A DNA stretch of 64,000 nt, taken from Aquimarina spinulae (lineage in GTDB: Bacteria; Bacteroidota; Bacteroidia; Flavobacteriales; Flavobacteriaceae). The notes below the pieces were generated by a model that did not search any database, was not told the DNA's origin, and was given only the letters and a program-made list of their open reading frames with translations. A program made the translations under genes and the position numbers. The first letter of the stretch is position 1. Each line of letters starts with the position of its first letter. Below are positions 1 through 7,697 of this stretch, one piece after another. The DNA lies in assembly GCF_943373825.1 (NCBI RefSeq), contig NZ_CALSBP010000002.1, positions 3,895,501 through 3,959,500 on the forward strand, in the 5' to 3' direction.

Positions 1-123
1 AACCTGAAATTTCATATATTCTGGCGTTATGATTTTTAGGTTTTTCGGATCCGAAAGAAATTCCCAGGCTTTTTCTATAGATATAGGAAGGTGTTGTTTC
101 GTTTTTAATGTATAGATTTTCAT
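1..123 (-). CDS. SRPBCC family protein, N-terminal fragment
   Basis: Reading the minus strand from the ATG at 123 gives 41 uninterrupted codons running off the left edge of the window: MKIYTLKTKQHLPISIEKAW, then EFLSDPKNLKIITPEYMKFQV. The pattern of a short beta strand followed by 'AWEFLSDPKNLKIITP' is the usual start of SRPBCC/START-like ligand-binding proteins (COG4276 type) of Flavobacteria. Such proteins hold a hydrophobic ligand in a helix-grip cavity; the ligand here is unknown. Only the first quarter is visible, so the family call rests on that N-terminus. In relatives this gene is often beside photolyase or light-responsive genes, which cannot be checked here. Confidence 0.7.
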   Translation of the reverse strand, partial: MKIYTLKTKQHLPISIEKAWEFLSDPKNLKIITPEYMKFQV

Positions 124-129
124 AGCTTA

Positions 130-191
130 CAAAAGTATACTAGCAAAAATATAATTTTTTGTTTAACGAATGGTGTTTTTTGTTAAACGAA
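130..191 (-). promoter_or_regulatory. Possible promoter with two repeated operator-like sites
   Basis: On the plus strand GTTTAACGAA (161-170) is followed by GTTAAACGAA (182-191), 21 bp apart, that is about two helical turns. Downstream for the minus strand lies TACTTTTG (137-130), a match to the Bacteroidetes -7 box TAnnTTTG. No TTG sits at the usual -33 position, so an activator or repressor bound to the repeats is plausible. The box is so close to the SRPBCC start that the transcript would be nearly leaderless, which weakens the promoter call. Confidence 0.35.
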
Positions 192-207
192 ATAGTGATT
201 AATGCTG

Positions 208-564
208 TCAGAAAAAACTTTTTGCCCAAGCTTTTGCTTCTTCGAGAGTACTAAAAAATGCAAAGGATTTGCCAAATAATGGCTGTTCTATAATAGCTTT
301 ATCTCTTTCTTTATCATTACTAGATACAATTGCTAACCCTTTCATATTGTCTAATAAACCTTGTTTATATATATCTGGAGAGACTTTGTGCTCGTACTTA
401 CGATGGCTAATCATTATAAAATTCTTTGTTTCATAATGCTTTTTAAGTGTACCTCTTAGTATTGAAGCTTTATTAAGTGAAAATTCTACATTTTCATTAA
501 TAGTAAGTATAGCATATTGATCGTATAGGTCTATTTTACAAAATTCATTAGAAAAATGCTCCAT
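208..564 (-). CDS. Small STAS/SpoIIAA-like domain protein
   Basis: A 118-residue cytoplasmic protein without signal peptide or membrane segment. Its alternation of beta strands ('DQYAILTINENVEFSL') with helices, the central 'GLAIVSSNDKERDKA' and the closing 'AFFSTLEEAKAWAKSFF' fit the SpoIIAA/SEC14-like STAS fold proteins common in Flavobacteria, where the last segment is typically 'F.s.eeAl.WL'. The role of these stand-alone proteins is not established. It is a single gene with its own upstream gap. The fold call is recognition of pattern only; it could also be called hypothetical. Confidence 0.6.
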   Translation of the reverse strand: MEHFSNEFCKIDLYDQYAILTINENVEFSLNKASILRGTLKKHYETKNFIMISHRKYEHKVSPDIYKQGLLDNMKGLAIVSSNDKERDKAIIEQPLFGKSFAFFSTLEEAKAWAKSFF

Positions 565-677
565 TGGGGGATATGGGTATTGTTTATTAATTGTAAATAT
601 ATGTTAAAAAGAATAACTTTTATAAAGTATAACACCAAAAAAATGGTTTATGGGGATAAAGTAATTGGTGATAAAAT

Positions 678-983
678 TTAAACGTTCTTAGATCTAATTT
701 TGGTATTGATCCAGAATAAATAAATTAATTGCACTAAACCTAGTATCCAATATAATTGATATCTTATTTTGTAGATATCAAAAAACTTAACTTCGGAATC
801 AGAAAATTTGACTATCATAAAAGTGATTGCAGGTATCGTAATCCCAAAAAAGACTATTACAAAGAAGATTGTTGCAAACCCAGTATTTTGTTTAATATTA
901 AATTCTGTCGAGAATTTATATTTTCTATAATTTATATAAAATAGTAAAAGAAGAATTATAATATCTATGTATATCCAAAGCAT
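678..983 (-). CDS. Hypothetical small integral membrane protein
   Basis: A 101-residue protein with three hydrophobic segments, about residues 2-18, 36-58 and 76-92, and a basic C-terminus (NTKIRSKNV). No catalytic motif or recognised family is visible. The opposite strand also holds a 62-codon reading frame, but the hydrophobic periodicity and the orientation shared with its neighbours favour the minus strand. It lies alone between the STAS-like protein and the aquaporin gene, without an obvious shared transcript. Function unknown. Confidence 0.5.
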   Translation of the reverse strand: MLWIYIDIIILLLLFYINYRKYKFSTEFNIKQNTGFATIFFVIVFFGITIPAITFMIVKFSDSEVKFFDIYKIRYQLYWILGLVQLIYLFWINTKIRSKNV

Positions 984-1036
984 GTTGGTGAGCTAATATT
1001 TCGTGTTAAATATAACAATTTTAAACAAAATATATT

Positions 1037-1696
1037 CTAACAGTCTGTACAACAGTTGTCTGGCTTTACTAGTTTACAGGTTAACACAGCCAATAGGGCA
1101 CCTAGAATAGGAGCAATAAAATAAAGCCACTGGTGTTCCCAATGACCAGATAATAAAGCGGGCCCCAATGACCTGGCGGGGTTCATTGACGCATTAGTCA
1201 TCGGGCCAGCAAACATAGCTTCGAGTAGTACAACTCCTCCAACTGCTATTCCGGCCATAGTACCCGTTTCTTTAGAGCCTGTAGAAACATTAATGATAAC
1301 AACCATAAGAAAATAAGTGAGTAATGTCTCTAGAATGAATGCTCTTAGATCATCGAAAGCTGGTAGAGTACCACCAAGAAATTCACTTTCAGGAAATAAA
1401 AAGAGTAGAATACTACTAGCCACTATGGCACCAATACATTGAGCGATAATATACTTAGGTACTTCTTCCCATTCAAATTTTTTGGCGTATGCAAATGCAA
1501 TAGTAACTGCAGGATTAAAATGTGCTCCGGATATTTCTCCAAAAGCATAAATCATTGCCATTACAATAAGCCCCCAGGTAATGGCAACACCAACATGAGT
1601 GACATCTCCGCCAGTAACTTCATTAATAGTCATAGCACCAGTACCACAAAATACCATACTAAAGGTTCCTATACTTTCGGATATATATTTTCTCAT
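1037..1696 (-). CDS. Aquaporin (MIP family), NIP-like selectivity region
   Basis: A 219-residue channel of normal MIP length with six membrane segments and both half-helix signatures, HFNPAVT (NPA at 61-63) and SMNPARS (NPA at 172-174) with the pore arginine at 175. The stretch before the second NPA, 'LLEAMFAGPMTNASMNPARS', has Ala where AqpZ-type water channels carry the selectivity-filter His and resembles the 'AGPxxxASMNP' of NIP/aquaglyceroporin-type channels, so small neutral solutes or metalloids may be carried as well as water (inference). An odd feature is the C-terminal tail NCCTDC, a cysteine cluster able to bind thiophilic metal. No ars genes lie next to it. Confidence 0.88.
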   Translation of the reverse strand: MRKYISESIGTFSMVFCGTGAMTINEVTGGDVTHVGVAITWGLIVMAMIYAFGEISGAHFNPAVTIAFAYAKKFEWEEVPKYIIAQCIGAIVASSILLFLFPESEFLGGTLPAFDDLRAFILETLLTYFLMVVIINVSTGSKETGTMAGIAVGGVVLLEAMFAGPMTNASMNPARSLGPALLSGHWEHQWLYFIAPILGALLAVLTCKLVKPDNCCTDC

Positions 1697-1817
1697 TACT
1701 TTTTTATAATGACCGCAAATATACTATTAGTTATTTTAAGTTTTTGTTAACTTTTAATGTATGTTGTAATCCTTATTTTCGTCATTAAGTAATTTAAACC
1801 AAACTAAACTAACTACA

Positions 1818-2660
1818 ATGAAAAAGATCATCTTATTTCTTTCTATGGCTTTATTCTCTTTAGGAATTGAAGCTCAGGTAAAAGCACCACAACCAAGTCC
1901 TTCTTCTAAAATAGAGCAGGTTATTGGGTTGACAGATGTTTCTGTTGAATATTCTCGCCCTAGTATGCGAGGAAGAGCTATTTTCGGAAATTTAGTGCCT
2001 TATGATAAGCTATGGAGAACAGGAGCAAATAAAAATACTCAAATTACATTTAGTGATGATGTAAAAGTTGCAGGTAAAGAGTTAAAAAAAGGAACGTATG
2101 CAATTTATACAAAACCAGGTAAAGAAAATTGGGAAATAATTTTTTATAGTGATGCAAACAATTGGGGGACTCCACAAAAATGGGATGACACTAAAGTAGC
2201 AGCTACTGCAACTGTAAAAGCAAATACGATCCCTATGAATGTAGAAACATTTACAATCATGTTTAGTGATTTTAAAATGGATTCTGCAGTTATGAATTTT
2301 ATTTGGGCAAACACAGAAGCTGCAGTTACAATAACAACCGCTGCAAAAGCACAAACTATTGCTAGTATCGAAAAAACTATGGCGGGACCAACCGATAGAG
2401 ATCACTATCTGGCAGCTACTTTTTATAAAGATTCTGGAGATTTTGCAAAAGCAAAAGAGCACATTGATAAAGCGATATCGCTACGTAAAGAGCCTGCTTT
2501 TTGGTACCATAGACAACAATCTTTGATTTATTCTCTGGCCGGAGATAAAGATGGGGCAATAAAAGCAGCAAAAACTTCGTTAGAGTTAGCAGAGAAGGCA
2601 GGAAATGCCGACTATGTTAAAATGAATAAAGATTCCCTTGCAGAGTGGGGAGCCAAATAA
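1818..2660 (+). CDS. DUF2911 domain secreted protein with TPR-like tail
   Basis: A 280-residue protein that starts with a signal peptide (MKKIILFLSMALFSLGIEAQ, cleavage probably after about residue 20). Residues 22-165 carry the DUF2911 pattern typical of Bacteroidetes: 'VEYSRPSMRGRAIFG', 'LWRTGANKNTQITFS' and 'GTYAIYTKPGKENWEIIFYSD'. Residues 196-275 are helical and look like TPR repeats ('YLAATFYKDSGDFAKAKEHIDKA'). DUF2911 has no established biochemical role. Transcribed alone, with a strong terminator about 25 bp after the stop codon. Confidence 0.85.
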   Translation: MKKIILFLSMALFSLGIEAQVKAPQPSPSSKIEQVIGLTDVSVEYSRPSMRGRAIFGNLVPYDKLWRTGANKNTQITFSDDVKVAGKELKKGTYAIYTKPGKENWEIIFYSDANNWGTPQKWDDTKVAATATVKANTIPMNVETFTIMFSDFKMDSAVMNFIWANTEAAVTITTAAKAQTIASIEKTMAGPTDRDHYLAATFYKDSGDFAKAKEHIDKAISLRKEPAFWYHRQQSLIYSLAGDKDGAIKAAKTSLELAEKAGNADYVKMNKDSLAEWGAK

Positions 2661-2685
2661 ACACTCTTTTTCACACACAAATCAT

Positions 2686-2713
2686 AAAAGCGTTCCATTA
2701 GGAACGCTTTTTT
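2686..2713 (+). terminator. Rho-independent terminator after DUF2911 gene
   Basis: A perfect 11-bp hairpin, AAAAGCGTTCC / GGAACGCTTTT with loop ATTA, followed by T residues. It can act on both strands and separates the plus-strand DUF2911 gene from the minus-strand gene at 2756. Confidence 0.9.
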
Positions 2714-2755
2714 GTTTACAAATAAGAATGCACTTTATTGCATTTTTATATAGTG

Positions 2756-3262
2756 TTATTTGTATTCATCAATTTTAAATTTCTTTTGTTTTTGTAAAGT
2801 TTCACCGTTCACTTGCTCAATAGAAATTATCCTTTTACATAATTTTAATTTGTTCGTTAGCTTTTCTATTTCAAGTTCTAATCTGATTTTTTTCTTTTTG
2901 TCAATTAAATCTTGATATGTGTATTTGGTAATTAGTTTATAATCCTCTTTTGACATATAAATGATAAAAGTAGAATCATTATCTGCTTTAAGGTAGATAA
3001 ATGGACTTTTCACCAATCCGTGTTTTTCTAATAGTTCAATATGAGCTGTACTAGTTGAGTCTTCCTTTCTTAATCGGTCTATCCCTAGGCTATCTCTTAA
3101 TTTAATATAGTTTTGATATAAACTGTCTGGTTGCCCATAAAAACTTCCAAGCTTTAGCCAAGTGTAATATAAATCTCCTTCTAAATTCGATTTTTTATTC
3201 GTATTAGTTTTGCATCCCAATAGAATTAGGAAACAGCTTGAAATTACTATTAATTTTTTCAT
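2756..3262 (-). CDS. Hypothetical lipoprotein
   Basis: A 168-residue protein with a type II signal peptide and lipobox (MKKLIVISSCFLILLGC, lipidated Cys at 17), so it should be anchored in a membrane facing the periplasm. The rest is charged, with a long lysine- and glutamate-rich helix at about residues 115-150 that could form a coiled coil. No domain was recognised. It is the last gene of a run of minus-strand genes that look like cassettes (2756-8256). Confidence 0.6.
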   Translation of the reverse strand: MKKLIVISSCFLILLGCKTNTNKKSNLEGDLYYTWLKLGSFYGQPDSLYQNYIKLRDSLGIDRLRKEDSTSTAHIELLEKHGLVKSPFIYLKADNDSTFIIYMSKEDYKLITKYTYQDLIDKKKKIRLELEIEKLTNKLKLCKRIISIEQVNGETLQKQKKFKIDEYK

Positions 3263-3265
3263 TCG

Positions 3266-3442
3266 TTAATGTATAATTATCAATTTCAATTCATTTCTAC
3301 ACCAGTTTTTGATTTTTCCGTTTTTGTCAATTAATAAATAATACGTAACATTTTTTCTTTTATAGTTTTCCGATATAATTACATAAAAATGCTCAAAGCC
3401 AACTTTCTTATGATTAGGATGAAAATTTTTTAAATTAGGTAG
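3266..3442 (-). pseudogene. Open frame without start: probable gene remnant
   Basis: On the minus strand 58 codons are open from just after a stop (3443-3445) to a TAA at 3266-3268. The translation reads like a real protein C-terminus ('NFHPNHKKVGFEHFYVIISE' then 'NYKRKNVTYYLLIDKNGKIKNW'), but there is no ATG, GTG or TTG near its beginning. This fits the 3' end of a gene whose first part has been lost, in the gap between the SnoaL-like gene and the lipoprotein gene. No homologue was recognised. Confidence 0.3.
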
Positions 3443-3502
3443 CTATTACTTTTCGTTACTTAAACCACTATTACTTATATATTATTGTGCTTTTGTATAT
3501 TT

Positions 3503-3862
3503 TTATTCTTGTGGAATTGGTAATTTATGTTGTCTTAAAAAAGATAATTTGTCCCAATATCCTCTTTGAAATTTAATTTTCCCATTTTCAATTTGAAAAA
3601 ATCCGCAACCACGTAATCCTAAGGGATCTTTCCATTCTAATATTCCCCAGTCATTGTCTTCGAAAATATTTTCAATTATGCAATTCATACTCGCTTGATT
3701 GAATTCAGTCTTAAACATTTCTCGAATTGCAATTTTCCCAATAACTGGTTGATTGGTCACTTGATGATTAACTGCGTCATCATGATAAAATTCTGAAATC
3801 TTTTCAGCATTTCCATCATTAAACGTTTCTACCCATTTTTCTACTAATTCTTTAGGACTCAT
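3503..3862 (-). CDS. SnoaL/NTF2-like domain protein
   Basis: About 119 residues from the ATG at 3862 (MSPKELVEKWVETFNDG). The opening 'LVEKWVETFNDGNAEKISEFYHDDAVNH' and the closing strand 'GCGFFQIENGKIKFQRGYWD' are typical of the cone-shaped SnoaL-like/NTF2 fold, whose members are small isomerases, cyclases or ligand-binding proteins; the substrate is not predictable. A GTG thirty bases upstream (3892) is in frame but lies inside the repeat element, so I prefer the ATG. This is one gene of the cassette-like run. Confidence 0.75.
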   Translation of the reverse strand: MSPKELVEKWVETFNDGNAEKISEFYHDDAVNHQVTNQPVIGKIAIREMFKTEFNQASMNCIIENIFEDNDWGILEWKDPLGLRGCGFFQIENGKIKFQRGYWDKLSFLRQHKLPIPQE

Positions 3863-3888
3863 TTTACCGATTAGTTTGTTAGTATGAA

Positions 3889-4020
3889 GCACAACGGTCT
3901 TGTATATGAAAAATACGTCTTTTACAGAGACGGATTTTTCAGTTATTAGGTTTTGTTATTAAATAGGGGAGAACTCAAATATAGCGAAACCTGGCGTATT
4001 TTTTATATACGTTGTTGGCA
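3889..4020 (-). repeat. attC-like imperfect inverted-repeat element A
   Basis: The gap between two unrelated genes holds two arms that pair imperfectly: TATATGAAAAATACG at 3903-3917 and CGTATTTTTTATATA at 3995-4009 (14 of 15 positions pair). Outside these the ends read GCACAACGG and CGTTGTTGGC. In gene orientation the element begins GCCAACAACG and ends CCGTTGTGC, close to the R''/R' boxes of integron attC sites (RYYYAAC / GTTRRRY) but not exact. The inner part contains AGACGGATTTTTC, which resembles the inner near-palindrome of elements B and C. Confidence 0.5.
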
Positions 4021-4095
4021 TTTCGTTTTTCAGGTCACATCATCTATTAGAATTTTATCATACGGTCTATTAAAGATGTATTTAATAGTAAAATC

Positions 4096-5823
4096 TTAAT
4101 TTTTAGGAAAAACTCCATTGCCAAATTGACCAATACCAAACCTAAGGTTTTGCGTGTCTTTTGTATCCTGTTTATCTAATACTAAACCTAAAATAACTTT
4201 GTCAATTGGGTTTTGTCTATAACCAATAAGGCGTACCATAAACTTCGAGGTGTTTGATTCTTTTTGAAGTACGGCGAAACTTGATTTATCTGTTGATACA
4301 CCTAAAGATTCAATGAATGAGAATATATCATCTAGGTTATTTAAACTGTTGACGTCAATACTAAATTCATTCGCTTTATTAATAATCCATGAATCTTTTT
4401 TCAATGCCTTTAAAATGGATGTTTCAGTGAAAACATCTTGAATTTCAACTTTTTCTTTAGTGACAAGATTAATTGTATTTATTTCTGACTGCATAGAGTT
4501 CCCGCAAGCTATCGAGCCGTATTCACTTTTCTCATAACTATAATAGTGCCCTAGCAAAGATAGTGGGTGATATAAAAATGTATAAGAAACGGGACACTCA
4601 GGAGTTTCCTCATTTTCAATAAGTTCTAATAATTGTTTGGTTCCGTTGTAAAGTTCCTGTTTTTTGTAATATGCTTTGTTATCGAAAATAGTTAACTCTG
4701 AATCACTATAAAGCTCTTCTCCTGTCGCTGCTTTATTATTAAATAAAACTAGGATTTCTTCAACGATAAGTCCTGCTTCTTTCAATAAATAGTGAGAGGA
4801 GGGGATAGGCTTGTCTCCCATAATTTGTTCAAATTGTTCTATAGGTAGTTGGTTGGTGGGTTTAAACTTTAATTGAAACTGAGTGTATTCAGGGTTGTTA
4901 TATTTAAATACAGTGCCTGCTAGATCTCTGTCTATTTCAAAACCTCTAATTTGAAATTGTGTCCACAACATCTTTTCAACTTCTTCAATGGTACTTCCAA
5001 TTCGCACACCTTCTTTTGTTTTAAAAGTAGAATTTCCCCCAGCTATTCTTACGTAAGAAATTTGATAGGGTTTTTCGGTCCAGTGAATATAAATATCATT
5101 TCCATCACCCAACCTTATATGCGTTACTTCCTGATTAAAAGGCGGATTTGTATGCTCAATAATTTGATTCTCTCGAAATAAGTTGCTTATATCGGTTGGT
5201 ACTGTGTTGTGTTTTAATATTCCTACGTTTTTACCAGGATTGATAAGGCGGTCTTCTGAAACATCAATCTTTTTTAAAAAATTAGGATTTTCTTCTGGGC
5301 AATATTTTTCGCATTCGTAACAAGGCTGTATTAATTTTTCGTATTTGTTGAGATGTAATTCATTGGTGTATAGTTCGTAACTATCCTCATAGAGAAACTC
5401 AATGTTGAATTTTGTCCTGTCCTTTAGATATTCTACAATGACTAAATCGGTTTCTGGGTTTTCTTTTTCTTCGGTTTTTAAGGTAATTACTAAGGCTCCT
5501 GCATTGTTTATTTTAGCACTAATTATGGGGTAGGTGGTAATATCGTGCGACCCCTCAGAATTGAACACCCATTGCTCAGCATTCTTTTTAATACTATAAC
5601 CAAATATTTCTCTATCACAGGGTTCGAAAATAAAATATGCTCCGTTTTCAAATTCGGTAACATTCGTCCATTTTTTAGGAATATCTGAAATATCAATATC
5701 GGTGATTATCTCTGTCTCAGTGCTTTTGCCAGACTCTTTTTCTATTGATTTATTTTCTGAAGTCTCTTTGCAGGCAACTAGTAAACTTAGTATGATTAAT
5801 GATAAACATATTCTACGTATCAT
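4096..5823 (-). CDS. Large hypothetical lipoprotein
   Basis: 575 residues with a lipoprotein signal (MIRRICLSLIILSLLVAC, Cys 18) followed by a Ser/Glu/Lys-rich linker. The body is beta-rich with no recognised domain. A cysteine cluster CYECEKYC at about 168-175 (C-x2-C-x3-C) could bind metal. A region near the middle ('GVRIGSTIEEVEKML') resembles the short SmpA/BamE-like or copper-amine-oxidase-like 'G.siedv' motifs of cell-envelope proteins, a weak hint only. The start overlaps the stop of the upstream DUF3137 gene by 4 bp, so the two are translationally coupled and share one cassette. Confidence 0.65.
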   Translation of the reverse strand: MIRRICLSLIILSLLVACKETSENKSIEKESGKSTETEIITDIDISDIPKKWTNVTEFENGAYFIFEPCDREIFGYSIKKNAEQWVFNSEGSHDITTYPIISAKINNAGALVITLKTEEKENPETDLVIVEYLKDRTKFNIEFLYEDSYELYTNELHLNKYEKLIQPCYECEKYCPEENPNFLKKIDVSEDRLINPGKNVGILKHNTVPTDISNLFRENQIIEHTNPPFNQEVTHIRLGDGNDIYIHWTEKPYQISYVRIAGGNSTFKTKEGVRIGSTIEEVEKMLWTQFQIRGFEIDRDLAGTVFKYNNPEYTQFQLKFKPTNQLPIEQFEQIMGDKPIPSSHYLLKEAGLIVEEILVLFNNKAATGEELYSDSELTIFDNKAYYKKQELYNGTKQLLELIENEETPECPVSYTFLYHPLSLLGHYYSYEKSEYGSIACGNSMQSEINTINLVTKEKVEIQDVFTETSILKALKKDSWIINKANEFSIDVNSLNNLDDIFSFIESLGVSTDKSSFAVLQKESNTSKFMVRLIGYRQNPIDKVILGLVLDKQDTKDTQNLRFGIGQFGNGVFPKN

Positions 5824-6767
5824 ATGCAGTGATTTAATTCCTTAGTGATATTAATATATCGTTTTAATAATAAATAATCTTTTTTTATAGTATCGAAGTC
5901 AAGCGAAGATTGAGAAAAACACGGTTTAAAATAACTCTCATAATTTGTATAGTCACCTATGGCTATGTAGGGTTTTGAATTTACAATAGACAGATATACA
6001 CTAGCACGCGTCTCTTGATAAAGTGCTACCAATTTAGCTCTCGTTTCTGGGTTTAATATTCGATGGGCTTCAGCTTCATCATTTCCATAAACAACAAATA
6101 TCTTGTTAAAAATAACGTCCTCTACCTTTACCAAATCAGGTCGAAAAAGGTTATTTTCTTTAATCCACTCTCCTAATTTGCCCATAAAATTAGATGCGGA
6201 AACCGGAAGAACGTAGAGATCATGTTTACAAGGAAGTTTAAAATCAGCTTCATAGAAAATTCCTTTGAATAGTGTTTTTGTTTTTGGCCCGCCACCAGCA
6301 CTGTCACTGGATGAAGCATGAACATTTGCAAAGCGAAATGCAGTTTGATTTAAATTGCCTTGAATTAAACCTTTACTTTGATAAAAACCTGGTTTTGTAG
6401 AGAGGATTCTACTCGCATTAAAAATATCTCTAGAAACGCCTTTAGTAGGAATATATGTTAAACTATTGTCAACCTTATGCATTAAAGTCCGAACAATTTT
6501 TTCTACATATTGTTCTTTAAAATTAGTTGCGTCTATATCTATTCGAAAAAAATAATGTATTCCAAATGCTGTAATTAGACATACTAGACAAAGAATTATT
6601 TGACTGTACTGAAAGAAAATCAAGTATATGGCTCCGATAATTAGAAGTAGCAATAGGAGTCTTACATTACGATTAAACTTGAAAGATTTTTTTCTCACAC
6701 TTTCAAGAGACTTGTACTTGGGCTTTAATTGGTAGTCAAAAAAATCATTGAAATCTTTTTCTGTCAT
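5820..6767 (-). CDS. DUF3137 domain membrane protein
   Basis: 315 residues: a basic cytoplasmic N-terminus, two adjacent membrane segments at about residues 33-50 and 54-72, then a soluble domain. The soluble part has the DUF3137 pattern, including 'FNASRILSTKPGFYQSKGLIQGNL', 'TLFKGIFYEADFKLP' and a final region of predicted helices. DUF3137 proteins resemble galanin-like membrane proteins in annotation but no function is known. Overlaps the following lipoprotein gene by 4 bp (ATGA type), which suggests that the two products act together in the envelope. Confidence 0.75.
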   Translation of the reverse strand: MTEKDFNDFFDYQLKPKYKSLESVRKKSFKFNRNVRLLLLLLIIGAIYLIFFQYSQIILCLVCLITAFGIHYFFRIDIDATNFKEQYVEKIVRTLMHKVDNSLTYIPTKGVSRDIFNASRILSTKPGFYQSKGLIQGNLNQTAFRFANVHASSSDSAGGGPKTKTLFKGIFYEADFKLPCKHDLYVLPVSASNFMGKLGEWIKENNLFRPDLVKVEDVIFNKIFVVYGNDEAEAHRILNPETRAKLVALYQETRASVYLSIVNSKPYIAIGDYTNYESYFKPCFSQSSLDFDTIKKDYLLLKRYINITKELNHCI

Positions 6768-6807
6768 TACATAGTTTTTTTTGCAATAAAGTTCTTCTTA
6801 AATGAAT

Positions 6808-7001
6808 GCCAACGTTTAGCTATGAATAGTACGGTGCAGAAAATCCGCGGATTTTCGTATCGATACAAGCCATAAGCTTTTGTTTTGTTTTTTATTTTGT
6901 CGTTTTAAAAAAGTCAAATTAAAAGATTTGGCGATGAATGTAAATATACACAAGCTTTAGAATTAAACACCAAAACACGTATTATTTATAGGTGTTGTTA
7001 G
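6808..7001 (-). repeat. attC-like imperfect inverted-repeat element B
   Basis: Arms CTATGAATAGTACG (6820-6833) and CGTATTATTTATAG (6978-6991) pair at 12 of 14 positions. The outer ends are GCCAACGTTTAG and GTGTTGTTAGAG. Inside the left half lies a perfect 18-bp palindrome GAAAATCCGCGGATTTTC (6839-6856), immediately followed by a 10-bp palindrome GTATCGATAC (6857-6866). Same layout as elements A and C. It fills most of the gap between the DsbD-like gene and the DUF3137 gene. Confidence 0.5.
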
Positions 7002-7019
7002 AGTTAGTTTTAATTAGGC

Positions 7020-7664
7020 TCAAAAATTAATGATATCTAATGTCAATTGAACCAATGAAAAAAGGAGTAATAAACCACCAGTGATTAGTTGCGAATTTGG
7101 CCACCATTTTTTGAGCTTTAAATTGTCATATTTTTTCGTGAATATCCACAATACTGTCATAAAAGGTAAAATCAATCCAATTGAAAATGCTATTAAAATT
7201 GGAATAATGCTTATTAAGTCATTATTTTCTGCATTTGTAATCATTAGGGTTCCTAATATAGGACCTGTGCTAGATATTGCTGATAAAGCAAGTTGAGTAC
7301 TAAATATCAGTAAACCTAAAAAGCGAAAGAATTGCATCCAAGTCCCAAAATTTAGAAGTTGATATTTTTTGGTAAAAGAGCTTAAAAACCAAATTAAAAA
7401 CAATATTCGAGAAGAATGAATTAAAATCCCATAACTCGAATCAAAACTTATTTCATTTAATAATCTGGAGGATATCAACTGTGTTAAAATATAAACAAAT
7501 ACAAGTGACGTTATAATTGTGTATAAAAGGATATTTATTTTGTGCTGTCTATTAGAGTTTTTTAGTTTTTCAAATATTAATGGAGTGATTATTAAATAAG
7601 GAAAAACTGCAGGGGTTAGTACTGCAATAACACCACTGATGAAAGCTATAAAGTATATATTCAT
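7020..7664 (-). CDS. DsbD/CcdA-like transmembrane protein lacking redox cysteines
   Basis: 214 residues with about six membrane segments. The N-terminus 'FISGVIAVLTPAVFPYLII' and the middle 'AISSTGPILGTLMI' line up with the two signature segments of the DsbD/CcdA transmembrane domain, normally LTPCVFP and (A/S)CTGP. Both active cysteines are replaced (Ala and Ser), so electron transfer across the membrane by the usual disulfide exchange is not possible. It may be a substrate-specific channel-like relative or a regulatory paralogue. The signature of the family is otherwise well kept. Flanked by repeat elements B and C, so it behaves as a single-gene cassette. Confidence 0.7.
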   Translation of the reverse strand: MNIYFIAFISGVIAVLTPAVFPYLIITPLIFEKLKNSNRQHKINILLYTIITSLVFVYILTQLISSRLLNEISFDSSYGILIHSSRILFLIWFLSSFTKKYQLLNFGTWMQFFRFLGLLIFSTQLALSAISSTGPILGTLMITNAENNDLISIIPILIAFSIGLILPFMTVLWIFTKKYDNLKLKKWWPNSQLITGGLLLLFSLVQLTLDIINF

Positions 7665-7697
7665 TATTAATTTGAATTGATCAATTTTTTAATTAAC

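Noticed and set aside
756..944. A 62-codon plus-strand frame opposite the three-helix membrane protein.
   Set aside because: Cys- and basic-rich translation without structure; it is the antisense of a better gene.
3863..3892. GTG start at 3892 for the SnoaL-like gene, and likewise GTG at 8256 for the PH-like gene.
   Set aside because: Both lie in repeat-derived sequence, and an ATG that fits the family start follows 30 to 36 bases later.
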